Source of the DNA: Arthrobacter sp. MMS18-M83
GTDB taxonomy: Bacteria; Actinomycetota; Actinomycetes; Actinomycetales; Micrococcaceae
DNA: 64,000 bases
Reading direction: 5' to 3'
Assembly: GCF_026683955.1 (NCBI RefSeq)
Contig: NZ_CP113343.1
Location: 3,720,001-3,784,000 of the forward strand
The position numbers were made by a program, and so were the translations under genes. Numbering within the stretch: position 1 is the first letter of the stretch; every line of letters starts with the position of its first letter. Under the pieces are notes generated by a model, which saw nothing but the letters and a program-made list of their open reading frames with translations, ran no database searches and was not told the origin of the DNA. Positions 10,289 to 19,212 of this stretch are shown piece by piece.

Positions 10289-10579
10289 TTACTTATCGTT
10301 GGCGCCGAAAAAGATGTTCCACTGCCTGATGCTGCGTTCCTCCACCAGGTTGTTCTGGAAGAACGGGTCCTGGTTCATGAGGGCTTCTACCTCCGCTTTG
10401 GACTCACCCTTGATGAGCAGCAGGGCACCGGGTGCTTCGTCCGGGCCGAACGGGCCGCTCTTGACCAGTCGGCCGCCGTCGAACTGCGACTGCAGGAACT
10501 CGACATGGCGGGGGCGGTGCTGGTCGCGGCCAGCGGCGGTTCCATCTGCGTATGAATAGGTGACGGCGAAAGTAGGCAT
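10289..10579 (-). CDS. YCII-family small protein
   Basis: A 96-residue YCII-related protein (ferredoxin-like alpha-beta fold). It has the conserved His region DQHRPRHVEFL, the GPFGPDEAPGALLLIKG segment with the conserved Asp, and the DPFFQNNLVEE region. Members include the dechlorinating TftG of a chloroaromatic route, but most are uncharacterised. The ATG at 10577-10579 is preceded by AGAGGAA. It heads the operon with the alcohol dehydrogenase and flavoprotein, suggesting a dehydration, elimination or isomerisation step on the same substrate (inference). Confidence 0.8.
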   Translation of the reverse strand: MPTFAVTYSYADGTAAGRDQHRPRHVEFLQSQFDGGRLVKSGPFGPDEAPGALLLIKGESKAEVEALMNQDPFFQNNLVEERSIRQWNIFFGANDK

Positions 10580-10751
10580 GGCAATTCCTCTGCATTGAGT
10601 CTGAAATTCAGGTGGAGACCTCACCTTGTATGAGGCCAGTCACACCGTCTTATCCAATGGTGAGGATCTAATTGAGACTTGTCCAATACCTACTGAGTCA
10701 ATGACATTGTGCAATTTCTACATAGTGGCGGGGTGGGCGCAGAGTCGATTC

Positions 10752-11648
10752 TTATGATGCAGGCGTGGGAAGCACTTCTTCGGCCACCTGCAGGGCCAGT
10801 CTCAGCGCGGGGGACACTAGGGCGGGGTTCCAGGCAATACCGGATTCCAGCTCAGGTGCATGACCCGAGAGCGGAATGAACACTGTTCCGCCTGGCATGA
10901 TCCCGGCAACGGAGTCAGGCATCAGGCTGACACCCACCCCGCCGGCGACGAGTGAGAGAGCGGTGTAGGGATCGGACACTTCCTGGACAACGCGCGTGCG
11001 GAACCCTGCAACAGTGCAGGCCGAAAAGATGGCTTCCCGCAAGGTGGAACCCTGAGCCTCGCGCATGGTAACGAAGCCGTCCTCAGCCAATTCGCTCAGG
11101 GCGACGGTCGGCCGGGCAGCGAGCGGGTGATCCACCGGCACGGTGGCCCCCAGCGGTTCTATCGCGATACGCCTGGTAGCAAGGGATGGCGCATCCACCG
11201 GCAGGCCAACGAATGACAGATCAAGGGAGCCGTTCCACAGATGGGCAAGGGCATCCTGGGTCAGAAGTCCGCCATGAAGGGTCAAATCCAAGTTTGGGTA
11301 ACGAGACCGCAAAGCCCGCGTCAATGGCGGCAGCGTTTTGTGATTGAGCGCCCCTGAGAACCCAATGGCGAGATGGCCATAAACCGTTCCGGCCTCAGCG
11401 GTGGCAGCCCGGCGCGCAAGGTCCAGTTCTTCAATAATCTTCCGCGCATGGGGCAGGAGTGCAACCCCCGCCGTAGTCAGGGAAACGGCCCGTGTATTGC
11501 GTTCAAACAGCTCCGCACCCAGGTCCTTTTCCAGCTTTTTGATGGTCTGACTCAACGGCGACTGGGCCATGCGCAGGCGGCTGGCAGCCCGACCAAAGTG
11601 AAGCTCCTCCGCCACTGCCAAAAATGCCTCAATTTGCCGCAGTTCCAT
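10752..11648 (-). CDS. LysR-family transcriptional regulator
   Basis: A 298-residue LysR protein starting MELRQIEAFLAVAEELHFGR. Its HTH spans about residues 4-63 (AASRLRMAQSPLSQTIKKLE; wing ELFERNTRAVSLT), followed by the effector domain. The ATG at 11646-11648 has AGGAGG three bases upstream; an ATG 12 bp earlier is possible. It lies upstream of the YCII-alcohol dehydrogenase-flavoprotein-MHS cluster on the same strand, with a 172-bp spacer before the YCII gene. Control of that cluster is inferred from position. It is clearly paralogous to the LysR at 13786-14688 (shared SQSPLSQTI-KLE and LFERNTR segments). Confidence 0.85.
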   Translation of the reverse strand: MELRQIEAFLAVAEELHFGRAASRLRMAQSPLSQTIKKLEKDLGAELFERNTRAVSLTTAGVALLPHARKIIEELDLARRAATAEAGTVYGHLAIGFSGALNHKTLPPLTRALRSRYPNLDLTLHGGLLTQDALAHLWNGSLDLSFVGLPVDAPSLATRRIAIEPLGATVPVDHPLAARPTVALSELAEDGFVTMREAQGSTLREAIFSACTVAGFRTRVVQEVSDPYTALSLVAGGVGVSLMPDSVAGIMPGGTVFIPLSGHAPELESGIAWNPALVSPALRLALQVAEEVLPTPAS

Positions 11649-11815
11649 GTGCCTCCTCATCCGCCTGTTCCGGCCGTCGTCCCAAGGCTACTTCGCGCAG
11701 GCTGCCGGTCCCCTGTCGACCGCGAATGCTACTCAAACCGTGGACCACGATCACGTAACCCTTGACTGGGATGTGCAGCTGCGCCAGTACCTCCCGGCAC
11801 CCCCGCTGCCAGGCA

Positions 11816-13578
11816 CTAGATTGCCTCGGATTCCTCCAGACTGGTGGCTGCCCTGGCTGAGGCGGCGGCGTGGCGGGCGGCCTGCCAGCCGAAGGTCATG
11901 CCCGAGCCCACCTGCACGCCTGCCCCGGGGTACTCAGAGCCCATGACCGAGGCGGCGTCGTTTCCAGCGGCATACAGCCCGGCCACCGGTGTGCCGTGTG
12001 CGTCCAGTGCCTGCCCGTTTCTGTCGGTGATAACCCCGTAGGCGGTGGCGAGAGGTGTGGGCACCACGGCCATCGCATAATACGGAGCCTTCCGCAGCGG
12101 CCCGATGTTCGGGTTCGGCCCATGGTCCGGGTCCCCGGCCGCCTGGCCGAAGAGCTGCTCTCCCTTGTGGAAGTCCTCGTCCACACCGGTGGCGGCAAAG
12201 CCGTTATAGCGCTGCACGGTCGACTCCAAGCCCGAGGGGTCCACGCCGATTTGCGACGCCAAGCCGGCCAGGGTCTCTGCTTCGTAAAGGTAGCCGTCCT
12301 TGATGTAGCGCCGCAGTGCCACCCGCGGCAGGTGGGGCATCGTGATCATGCCCAGCCCGTATTTCGCCAGGGTCCGCGAATCCACGATCAACCAGGCGGG
12401 CACCGCAGCAGCATCCGGGGAGGCGAACATGGCCCGCACGAAGCGGTGGTAGGAACAGGATTCGTCCACGAAGCGCAAGCCGTGGGAGTCCACGGCGATC
12501 ACGCCGGGGCGGGCACGGTCCCAGATGTGCGGGAACACCACGCGGGAACCGTCCCGTCGTCGTCCGATGGAGCTGGGGAACCACAGGGCGTTTTCCCCGT
12601 TGTCCCGCCCCAGGGCTGCACCGGCCGCCTTGGCCAAGGACAATGTGTCTCCGGTCGACCCTTCCCCCGCCCGCGAGAACTGAGGAATGGGGGTAGGCAG
12701 CATTTCCTCGCGCATTTCGGGGCTTTGGGCGAAGCCGCCCGCGGCGAGCACCACGCCCTGCCGCGAATGAATGCGCAGCCGCTTGCCGTTATGCACTACC
12801 ACCGCACCGATGACGCGGTCTCCTTCTTTGAGCAGTTCTGTGGTTTGTGCACCGAAAAGGAATTCCGCGCCGCGCCTGCGAGATTCGTGGAACATCCGTG
12901 CCACAAGCCCGTGGCCCATCACTAGACGCGTGCCGCGCGGACGGGTGAGCCGGTCGAGCGCCCACCGCAGACCGAGTTGTGCAGCCAGCATCACGGCCTT
13001 GCCACGCTCGGCCAACGAGCCGTTGTAGAGCTTTAGCAAGGCGGACACGTCCGCGCGGCGCAACATCAGGGTCCCGCCCATGAGGGCGAATTCGGGCACC
13101 GGCGGACGGACACGTTCGAAGTCGGTTTTATCCAGCAGGCGCCCGTCGAAGGGGTCCGGTTCCAAGGCGCGTCCGGTCTTGCCGGTCTCGGGCAGTTCGG
13201 AGTGGTAGTCGACCACCGCGGGGGAGCGCCGGAAGGTGACTCCGAGGTCATGCATCGCGTCCAGCATCTTCGGTGCGGCGTCCAGGTAGGCGAGCCAGCC
13301 TTCACGCGGGGCCTTGCCCCCCACCACGGCATCCAGATAGCGAACGGCGCGGTCGTGGTCGTCCAGGGTTCCGTCTTCGCGCTGGAATCGGTTATTGGGG
13401 ACCCAGCAGGTCCCGGCAGAGTAGGCGGTGGTTCCCCCAGGAATTCGGTTTTTTCCAAGACCAGGACTTCGGAGCCCTGGGCGGCGGCGGTCAATGTCGC
13501 TGAAAGCCCTGCCGCTCCGGTGCCGAGCACCAAGAGGTCGACTTCGCGATCCCATTTTTCCGTGAGGGGCGTTTTCAT
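11816..13578 (-). pseudogene. KstD-type flavoprotein (copy 2) with one frameshift
   Basis: The N-terminal 45-50 residues are in one frame from ATG 13576-13578 ([20 protein letters not shown], then [11 protein letters not shown]). The rest is in a neighbouring frame from [18 protein letters not shown] to the end. The frames join at a run of five C on the plus strand (13434-13438); one more base would restore [15 protein letters not shown], matching the intact copies. The whole remainder, including the FAD C-terminal motif [18 protein letters not shown], has no other defect. A very recent mutation or a homopolymer sequencing error are both possible. The intact product would have about 587 residues and the same desaturase-type role as the other copies. 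Confidence 0.85.
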
Positions 13579-13785
13579 GGTTCTCCTTCGCGCACTTCTG
13601 CGTGCGTCACATGCTGTATGTCCTCCTCATTATGGGCGCAAGACAATGTAGCGTCCATGACTAATTAGGTTATTCATTGTGTGCAAAACAAGAATAGTCG
13701 AGGCCAGCGGGTAGAGGTCATCATGTCCTGGCAGCTCAAGCCGCTTCTTCAGTTCAATGCTGAGGTAAGGGTACATTTTGAAGAC

Positions 13786-14688
13786 ATGACAGAGATCCGC
13801 TGGCTGGAAGCGTTCGTTGCGGTTGCCGAAGAACTCCACTTCGGCCGTGCTGCGCAGCGGCTGCACACTTCGCAGTCGCCGCTGAGCCAGACGATCAGGA
13901 AGCTTGAGGGGGATCTGGGAAAGCGTCTCTTCGAGCGCAACACCCGGAGTGTGGCACTTACGCCGGCGGGGTATGCCCTCCTGCCGCGCGCATACCGTGT
14001 ACTTCAGGAGATGCGCCTGGCGCGCGAGGCGGCCCAGGCCGAGGTTGAGGGAATCCGGGGCAACATCAGAATCGGATTCTCCGGTGCCGTGAACCACCTG
14101 ACCCTCCCGCCACTGACCCGTGCCGTGCGCCGGCGTCACCCTGACATCAAGATGGATCTAACCAGCCGCGTGCGCACGGCGGACGGCTTGGCCAGTGTCG
14201 CGAACGGAACGCTGGACCTTGCCTTCGTGGGCCTTCCGGAAACTCCGGTCCCCAGGGTGATGACCCGACTGGTCGCAAGCGAGGAAATTGGCGCAGTGCT
14301 GCCGTTGGATCATCCGCTGGCGCAGGAAAGATCCATACCGTTGCAGGCTCTGGCGGGCGATGACTTCATCTCCCCGCCGCTGGACGGATCGTCCTCCATG
14401 ACCGAAGTGATGCTCGCGTCCTGTATGGCGGCCCGGTTCCGCCCGCGCATTGTCCAGGAGTTATCGGACCCCTACATGGTGCTGACCTTCGTGGCCGCCG
14501 GTGTGGGGGTAACCCTTATGAGCAGCGGCATAGCCGGGATTATCCCTTCCGGTGCAATTTATGTGGCCTTGGAGCACCCGCAGCACTTCATGAATCACGC
14601 CATCGCGTGGTCCGAGGAAAATGACTCCTCAGTGCTCGCAGCTGTGCTCGCTGTCGTCGAGGAGATCTTTCCCGAGATCCCCAACTAA
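13786..14688 (+). CDS. LysR-family transcriptional regulator
   Basis: A 300-residue LysR protein starting MTEIRWLEAFVAVAEELHFGR; the HTH has AAQRLHTSQSPLSQTIRKLE and the wing RLFERNTRSVALT. An in-frame upstream start would add 35 unconserved residues, so the ATG at 13786-13788 is preferred. It is divergent from the frameshifted flavoprotein at 11816-13578 and lies 170 bp before the plus-strand MHS-quinate dehydrogenase operon, so it can control either or both (inference). A GACTAA dyad in the downstream spacer is a candidate binding site. Confidence 0.85.
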   Translation: MTEIRWLEAFVAVAEELHFGRAAQRLHTSQSPLSQTIRKLEGDLGKRLFERNTRSVALTPAGYALLPRAYRVLQEMRLAREAAQAEVEGIRGNIRIGFSGAVNHLTLPPLTRAVRRRHPDIKMDLTSRVRTADGLASVANGTLDLAFVGLPETPVPRVMTRLVASEEIGAVLPLDHPLAQERSIPLQALAGDDFISPPLDGSSSMTEVMLASCMAARFRPRIVQELSDPYMVLTFVAAGVGVTLMSSGIAGIIPSGAIYVALEHPQHFMNHAIAWSEENDSSVLAAVLAVVEEIFPEIPN

Positions 14689-14731
14689 CCCCGCCTCATA
14701 TAGTCGAATCACAGCATAGTGCTAGATCATT

Positions 14732-14746
14732 TTAGTCGTGGACTAA
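14732..14746. promoter_or_regulatory. Perfect dyad TTAGTC-GTG-GACTAA before the MHS-qsuD operon
   Basis: A 6-bp perfect inverted repeat with a 3-bp centre lies 113 bp before the MHS transporter start and after the LysR gene. A related GACTAATTAG sequence sits in the other spacer of this LysR gene at about 13657-13666. The repeated GACTAA element on both sides of the LysR gene suggests an operator; this is an inference from sequence only. Confidence 0.4.
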
Positions 14747-14858
14747 CTAAGTGATGGCAGCCACACTGGATGGAGAAGCCGCATAGCGCGGCAAACCGTT
14801 TCACACTCAGCCCGCCCCAAGGGCGCCCGAGACGGTCCCGTTACCTGAAGGGAACACC

Positions 14859-16244
14859 ATGTCAGTGCCGACATTGGCGCCAGCACGACCCAAGAATAAT
14901 GCGAAGATCGCAGCCGTTTCGGGATTTGTGGGCAGCGCACTTGAGTACTACGACTTTTTCATCTTCGGCTCCGCCGCAGCGCTGATATTCGGAAAGCTGT
15001 TCTTCGCCCCTGGTCCTTCGGCGATGCTGTTGTCCTTCGCAACAGTCGGCGTCGCCTATATCGCCCGTCCGCTCGGGGCTGTGATCTGCGGACACCTCGG
15101 TGATAAATTCGGCCGCAAGAAGGTCCTGCTGATCACCCTGCTGCTGATGGGCACCTCAACATTCCTCATTGGCTGCCTGCCCACGTACACCGACATAGGA
15201 ATGGCAGCACCGATCCTCATCGTGGCTCTCCGGCTCCTTCAGGGACTCTCCGCCGGCGGCGAATCACCGGGGTCCAGCTCCCTCACCCTCGAGCACGCAC
15301 CTGAGAGGAAGCGCGCCTTCTACACGAGTTGGACGATGAGCGGCATCATGTTCGGCATCGTGCTCTCCACGCTGGTGTTCATTCCCGTGGCGTCCATGCC
15401 CGAAGACCAGCTGTTCGCCTGGGGATGGCGTATCCCGTTCCTGGCCAGCGCTGTAGTGACCGTGATCGCGTTTGTGCTCCGTCGCCTCCTCGAAGAACCG
15501 GCAGTCTTCGCGGAAGTCAAAGAGCACCATGAAGTGGTTAAAGTCCCGATCCTCAGCCTGTTCCGGCACCACTGGGTCACCGTCCTCCGTGTCACCGCCA
15601 TGTCGCTGTTCACCATCATCAACACCATCATCAACGTCTTTGCGCTGTCCTACGCCACCTCAGTGGTCGGCGTGGAGAAGGGGCTGATGCTGACAGTGAT
15701 CGCGGTTGCCAACCTCGCCGCCGTGGCGATGGGCCCGCTGGCCGGCATGCTGTCAGACCGGATCGGCCGCAAACCCGTCTTCGTCACCGGGCTCGCGCTC
15801 CAGATCGGCATGATCTACGTGTTCTTCACGGCCCTCTCCGCTGACAATATCGCCCTGATCTTCATTACTGGCATCCTGCTGATCGGGCTCGCCTACACCG
15901 CCACCAACTCGATCTACCCGGCCTACTTCCCGGAGCAGTTCCCGGTAAAGGTCCGCTACTCCGGCATGGCCATCAGTCTCATGTTGGGCCTGCTCCTGGC
16001 AGGATTCGCCCCGGTCATTTCCGAGCTGCTGATCGGTGGCGACAAAGCCAACTGGGTTCCGGTTGCAACATTCGCCGCCGTAGCGTGCACCATCTCCGCC
16101 GTGGCCGCTCTGCTGGCACCCGAGACCTTCAAGACTCCGACGGCCCTGCTGGGACTGAAGAAATCCGACCCACGCCGCAACGCGGCGTCGCCCACTTCCG
16201 CTCCTGTCGACGCCGACGCCACCACGGCAAAGGCCCAGGCATGA
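14859..16244 (+). CDS. MHS-family symporter, probable quinate/shikimate-type carrier
   Basis: A 461-residue MHS transporter with twelve predicted helices: FVGSALEYYDFFIFGSAAAL (TM1), GHLGDKFGRKKV, RLLQGLSAGGESPGSSS, and MLSDRIGRKPVFV in the second half. It is clearly different from the two 442-residue MHS paralogues elsewhere in the window. Its last four bases overlap the start of the quinate/shikimate dehydrogenase gene (ATGA), which strongly suggests that it imports that enzyme's substrate (inference). The start at 14859 is supported by AAGGGAACACC upstream. Confidence 0.9.
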   Translation: MSVPTLAPARPKNNAKIAAVSGFVGSALEYYDFFIFGSAAALIFGKLFFAPGPSAMLLSFATVGVAYIARPLGAVICGHLGDKFGRKKVLLITLLLMGTSTFLIGCLPTYTDIGMAAPILIVALRLLQGLSAGGESPGSSSLTLEHAPERKRAFYTSWTMSGIMFGIVLSTLVFIPVASMPEDQLFAWGWRIPFLASAVVTVIAFVLRRLLEEPAVFAEVKEHHEVVKVPILSLFRHHWVTVLRVTAMSLFTIINTIINVFALSYATSVVGVEKGLMLTVIAVANLAAVAMGPLAGMLSDRIGRKPVFVTGLALQIGMIYVFFTALSADNIALIFITGILLIGLAYTATNSIYPAYFPEQFPVKVRYSGMAISLMLGLLLAGFAPVISELLIGGDKANWVPVATFAAVACTISAVAALLAPETFKTPTALLGLKKSDPRRNAASPTSAPVDADATTAKAQA

Positions 16245-17149
16245 GCCAGCAGACCATGCCTGGCACCTGGGCGTTCCGGCCGGGAGAAGCCGACATTAGC
16301 CACCGGTTTGTAGTTGGTTTGCTCGGTTCCGGCATCACTGCGTCCCTTACCCCGAGCCTGCACGAAGCCGAAGCCGACAGGCTGGGCATTGCCTACACGT
16401 ACCGTGTCATCGATCTGGATATCATCGCGCAACCTGCCGAAAGGTCCGCGGCGCTGGTGCGGCATGCAGCGGACCTCGGGTTCGACGGCCTGAACGTCAC
16501 CCACCCGAGCAAGCAACTGGTGCAGGACGGCCTGGACGAGCTTTCCTCCGAAGCCCGGATCCTCGGCGCCGTCAACACCATCACCTTTCACGACGGCAGG
16601 GCTGTGGGCCACAACACGGACCACACGGGTTTCACCGGCGGCCTCCGGGCTGGCCTCCCGTCGGCCGCGACTGAGTCCGTGGTGCAGATCGGGGCCGGGG
16701 GAGCCGGCGCTGCGGTCGCGTTCGGGCTGCTCAGCACCGGGACCCGGCACCTGGTCATCGCCGACATCGAACCGGCCCGGGCCGAGACCCTGGCCGCCCG
16801 GCTGGCCCCGCACTTTCCGGGCAGCCAGCTCTCCGTGGCCCGGACGGATGCTGTCGCCGGAAGCATCCGGGACGCCGACGGGTTGGTGAACTCCACACCG
16901 ATCGGCATGACAGGCCACCCCGGCACCCCCGTGGATACCGATCTAATCCACTCCGGGCTGTGGGTAGCGGACGTGATCTACCGACCCCTCGAAACCGAAC
17001 TGCTCAAGGCAGCCCGCGGCAAGGGCTGTGCCGTCCTCGACGGCGGACGCATGGTGGTGGGTCAGGCCGCCGCCGCCTTCGAACTTTTCACAGGAATCCC
17101 CGCCGACGCCGAGCACATGCTCGCCACGTTCCGACAGGCGGTCAACTAG
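16241..17149 (+). CDS. qsuD: Quinate/shikimate dehydrogenase (NAD-type, QsuD-like)
   Basis: A 302-residue shikimate-dehydrogenase-superfamily protein that oxidises quinate or shikimate at C3. It closely follows the actinobacterial catabolic type: GSGITASLTPSLHEAEADRL (substrate Ser and Thr), LNVTHPSKQ with the catalytic Lys, GAVNTI, HNTDHTGF with the catalytic Asp, dinucleotide motif QIGAGGAGAAVAFGL, and VNSTPIGMTGHPGTPVD. The Asp at the end of the second Rossmann strand (VIADIEPARAE) favours NAD over NADP. The ATG lies within the stop of the MHS transporter gene. Catabolic rather than biosynthetic use is inferred from this coupling and from the enzyme type. Confidence 0.88.
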   Translation: MSQQTMPGTWAFRPGEADISHRFVVGLLGSGITASLTPSLHEAEADRLGIAYTYRVIDLDIIAQPAERSAALVRHAADLGFDGLNVTHPSKQLVQDGLDELSSEARILGAVNTITFHDGRAVGHNTDHTGFTGGLRAGLPSAATESVVQIGAGGAGAAVAFGLLSTGTRHLVIADIEPARAETLAARLAPHFPGSQLSVARTDAVAGSIRDADGLVNSTPIGMTGHPGTPVDTDLIHSGLWVADVIYRPLETELLKAARGKGCAVLDGGRMVVGQAAAAFELFTGIPADAEHMLATFRQAVN

Positions 17150-17151
17150 CT

Positions 17152-17892
17152 ATGGAGTCCCAAGCGCCAGGCACCATCGCCGACTCCCGCTGCCTGGTCG
17201 TGGGAGCAGCAAGCGGCATCGGGCTTGCGACGGCGGCACGCCTCAGAGCGTCCGGCGCCACGGTGGTCGGAGGGGACCTGCCCTCGTCCACCTGGCCCAG
17301 CGAATCAGGCACCCTATCACTCACCCTGGACGTCACCGACCCGGCATCGGTGGCTGCGGCCGTTTCTGCAGCGGCACGGGAGATGGGAGGGCTCGATGCA
17401 GTGGTGAACTGCGCCGGCATCCTAGGCCCCGTGGCCCCCGCAGCCGCCACATCGGTCGAAGACTTCGAACGCATCATGAAGATCAACCTGACAGGGGCGT
17501 TCATTGTCTCGCAAGCCGTCCTGCCGGGGATGGCCGAGACAGGGTACGGACGGCTGCTCCATATCTTCTCGACGGCGGGCAAGGAAGGTGTGGTCAATAT
17601 GCCCGCCTACTCTGCGAGCAAGGCAGGGATCCTGGGCTTGGTCAAGTCACTCGCCAAGGAGTTCGCCACCTCCGGCGTCACCGTCAATGCCCTCGCCCCG
17701 GGCAATGTAGTGACCCCGCTTTTCGCTGAAGTGCCGAAAGAACAGCAGGCGGCCCAGGCCGCCAAGATCCCGATGGGCCGGTTCGGGACGCCCGCCGAAG
17801 CGGCCGCCCTCATCGAATTCATCGTTTCACCGGCGGCCTCCTACACCACGGGCTCCGTCTTCGATCTGTCCGGCGGCCGGGCTACCTACTAG
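17152..17892 (+). CDS. Short-chain dehydrogenase/reductase (SDR)
   Basis: A 246-residue classical SDR. Motifs: cofactor loop VVGAASGIGLA (residues 16-26), Asp in LTLDVTD, NCAG in place of NNAG, catalytic Ser in IFSTAGKEG, YSASK, and ALAPGNVVTPL. The ATG is two bases after the stop of qsuD, so translation is coupled. It probably oxidises a ring hydroxyl of a quinate/shikimate-like or related cyclic polyol acid (inference from the operon). The NNAG variant is tolerated in many active SDRs. Confidence 0.87.
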   Translation: MESQAPGTIADSRCLVVGAASGIGLATAARLRASGATVVGGDLPSSTWPSESGTLSLTLDVTDPASVAAAVSAAAREMGGLDAVVNCAGILGPVAPAAATSVEDFERIMKINLTGAFIVSQAVLPGMAETGYGRLLHIFSTAGKEGVVNMPAYSASKAGILGLVKSLAKEFATSGVTVNALAPGNVVTPLFAEVPKEQQAAQAAKIPMGRFGTPAEAAALIEFIVSPAASYTTGSVFDLSGGRATY

Positions 17893-17961
17893 GCCCCCGC
17901 ACCAGCATTTGCCGGACTGCACGAAACTTTCCTACCAGCACTAGAAAGATGGCACCTGTTG

Positions 17962-19086
17962 ATGATCACCCCATCACCTGTCACCTCCCGCCCCCTTCGC
18001 ATCGGAATCGCAGGGTGCGGGGCAATCTCCCGCAACCACCTGGAGGCGTTCCGCGCCCTTGACGACGCGGTCATCGTGGGAGTCTGCGACATCGACCTCC
18101 AGCGCGCCCAGGACACCGCGGACGCCTGGGAAATCCCGGCAGCAGTCAACACGGTCCAGGAACTCCTGAACCTGGACCTGGACATCGTCTCGGTCTGCAC
18201 CCCGCACCCCACCCACGAGGATGTGGTGCTGCAGGCCGCTGCTGCAGGAGTCCACGTACTCTGCGAAAAGCCCATCGCCACTGACCTGGCGTCCGCAGAG
18301 CACATGGTTACAGCCTGCGCCGACGCCGGCGTGAAACTGGGCGTCCTCTTCCAGCGCCGGTTCTGGCCGGCCGCCCAGCGGATCCGCGCCGCGATCGAGG
18401 ACGGCACCCTGGGCCGTCCCATCATGGGCCAGTGCTCGGTGATGCTTCACCGCGACCCGGAGTACTATTCCCGCGACGCCTGGCGCGGCACCTGGGCCAG
18501 CGACGGAGGCGGGGTCCTCATGACCCAGGCCATCCACTACATCGACCTGCTGCAGTGGTTCATGGGAGACGTGGCCGAAGTCTACGGAAAGATCAGCACC
18601 TACAAACACGGCGAGCATATCGAAGTGGAAGATTCAGCGACGGCCATCATCACGTTCACCTCCGGGGCCATGGCCACGCTGGAAGCATCGACAGCGGTGT
18701 CCCCGAGCCTGGGCGTACAGATTCGGGTTACGGGGGAGAGCGGCGCATCGGGCTCTCTTACCGAGTTCCCTGAAGGCAGTGATGGACGCGTGGACCTGTG
18801 GGCCGTGTCCGGGTCAATCAGCACCGAGCCTGTGCACCCCGAGGGAGTTGACCCCAACGTCAGCCTCGCAACGATTAACAGCCAACTCGTCCCGCACCAC
18901 ACCGCCCAAGTCCGTGATTTTGTCCAGACCCTCAGGGACGGCAACGATCCGGCGGTCACAGGCCAGGACGCGACGAAGGCCCTGCGGATACTACTGGCGG
19001 TTTACGAATCATCCCGGTCCGGTCTGCCGGTCCGCTTCGACCAGTCATCTGAACGTACCGCTTCCCCCGCCCACGTCTCGGGCTGA
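17962..19086 (+). CDS. Gfo/Idh/MocA-family oxidoreductase
   Basis: A 374-residue NAD(P)-dependent sugar or polyol oxidoreductase. The N-terminal Rossmann domain has GIAGCGAISRNHLEAF; the catalytic motif is LCEKPIA (EKP), followed by the alpha/beta C-terminal domain with GGGVLMTQAIHYIDLLQWF, whose His is usually catalytic. ATG at 17962 is used; a TTG directly before it is less likely. Relatives oxidise inositols, glucose derivatives or other cyclic polyols, which fits an operon handling polyhydroxylated cyclohexane acids (inference). Confidence 0.87.
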   Translation: MITPSPVTSRPLRIGIAGCGAISRNHLEAFRALDDAVIVGVCDIDLQRAQDTADAWEIPAAVNTVQELLNLDLDIVSVCTPHPTHEDVVLQAAAAGVHVLCEKPIATDLASAEHMVTACADAGVKLGVLFQRRFWPAAQRIRAAIEDGTLGRPIMGQCSVMLHRDPEYYSRDAWRGTWASDGGGVLMTQAIHYIDLLQWFMGDVAEVYGKISTYKHGEHIEVEDSATAIITFTSGAMATLEASTAVSPSLGVQIRVTGESGASGSLTEFPEGSDGRVDLWAVSGSISTEPVHPEGVDPNVSLATINSQLVPHHTAQVRDFVQTLRDGNDPAVTGQDATKALRILLAVYESSRSGLPVRFDQSSERTASPAHVSG

Positions 19087-19095
19087 GGGAGATTT

Positions 19096-19212
19096 ATGGA
19101 GAACAACAAACATCACGCCGCCCGCCCTCAGACAACCCAACGGATCGCCGCCCTGTTGGCCTCGGACTCTACGGACAACAGGAAATTCGGCTTGAACGGA
19201 GCACAACGATGA
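19096..19212 (+). CDS. 38-residue small ORF between two operon genes
   Basis: A short open frame starts at ATG 19096-19098, preceded by GAGGGAG, and ends at TGA 19210-19212, which overlaps the ATG of the next gene (ATGA). The product begins MENNKHHAARPQTTQRIAAL and is charged with no hydrophobic segment. It resembles no family I know. The good ribosome-binding site and the 4-bp coupling favour real translation; it may act mainly as a leader that feeds ribosomes into the TIM-barrel gene, or it may be the relic of a longer gene. Confidence 0.5.
   Translation: MENNKHHAARPQTTQRIAALLASDSTDNRKFGLNGAQR

Noticed and set aside
9331..10329. Plus-strand open frame (332 codons) opposite the alcohol dehydrogenase
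   Set aside because: Mirror of the codon bias of the real minus-strand gene; no recognisable motif.
11870..12925. Plus-strand open frame (351 codons) opposite the second flavoprotein
   Set aside because: Antisense to conserved FAD-protein sequence; no domain of its own.
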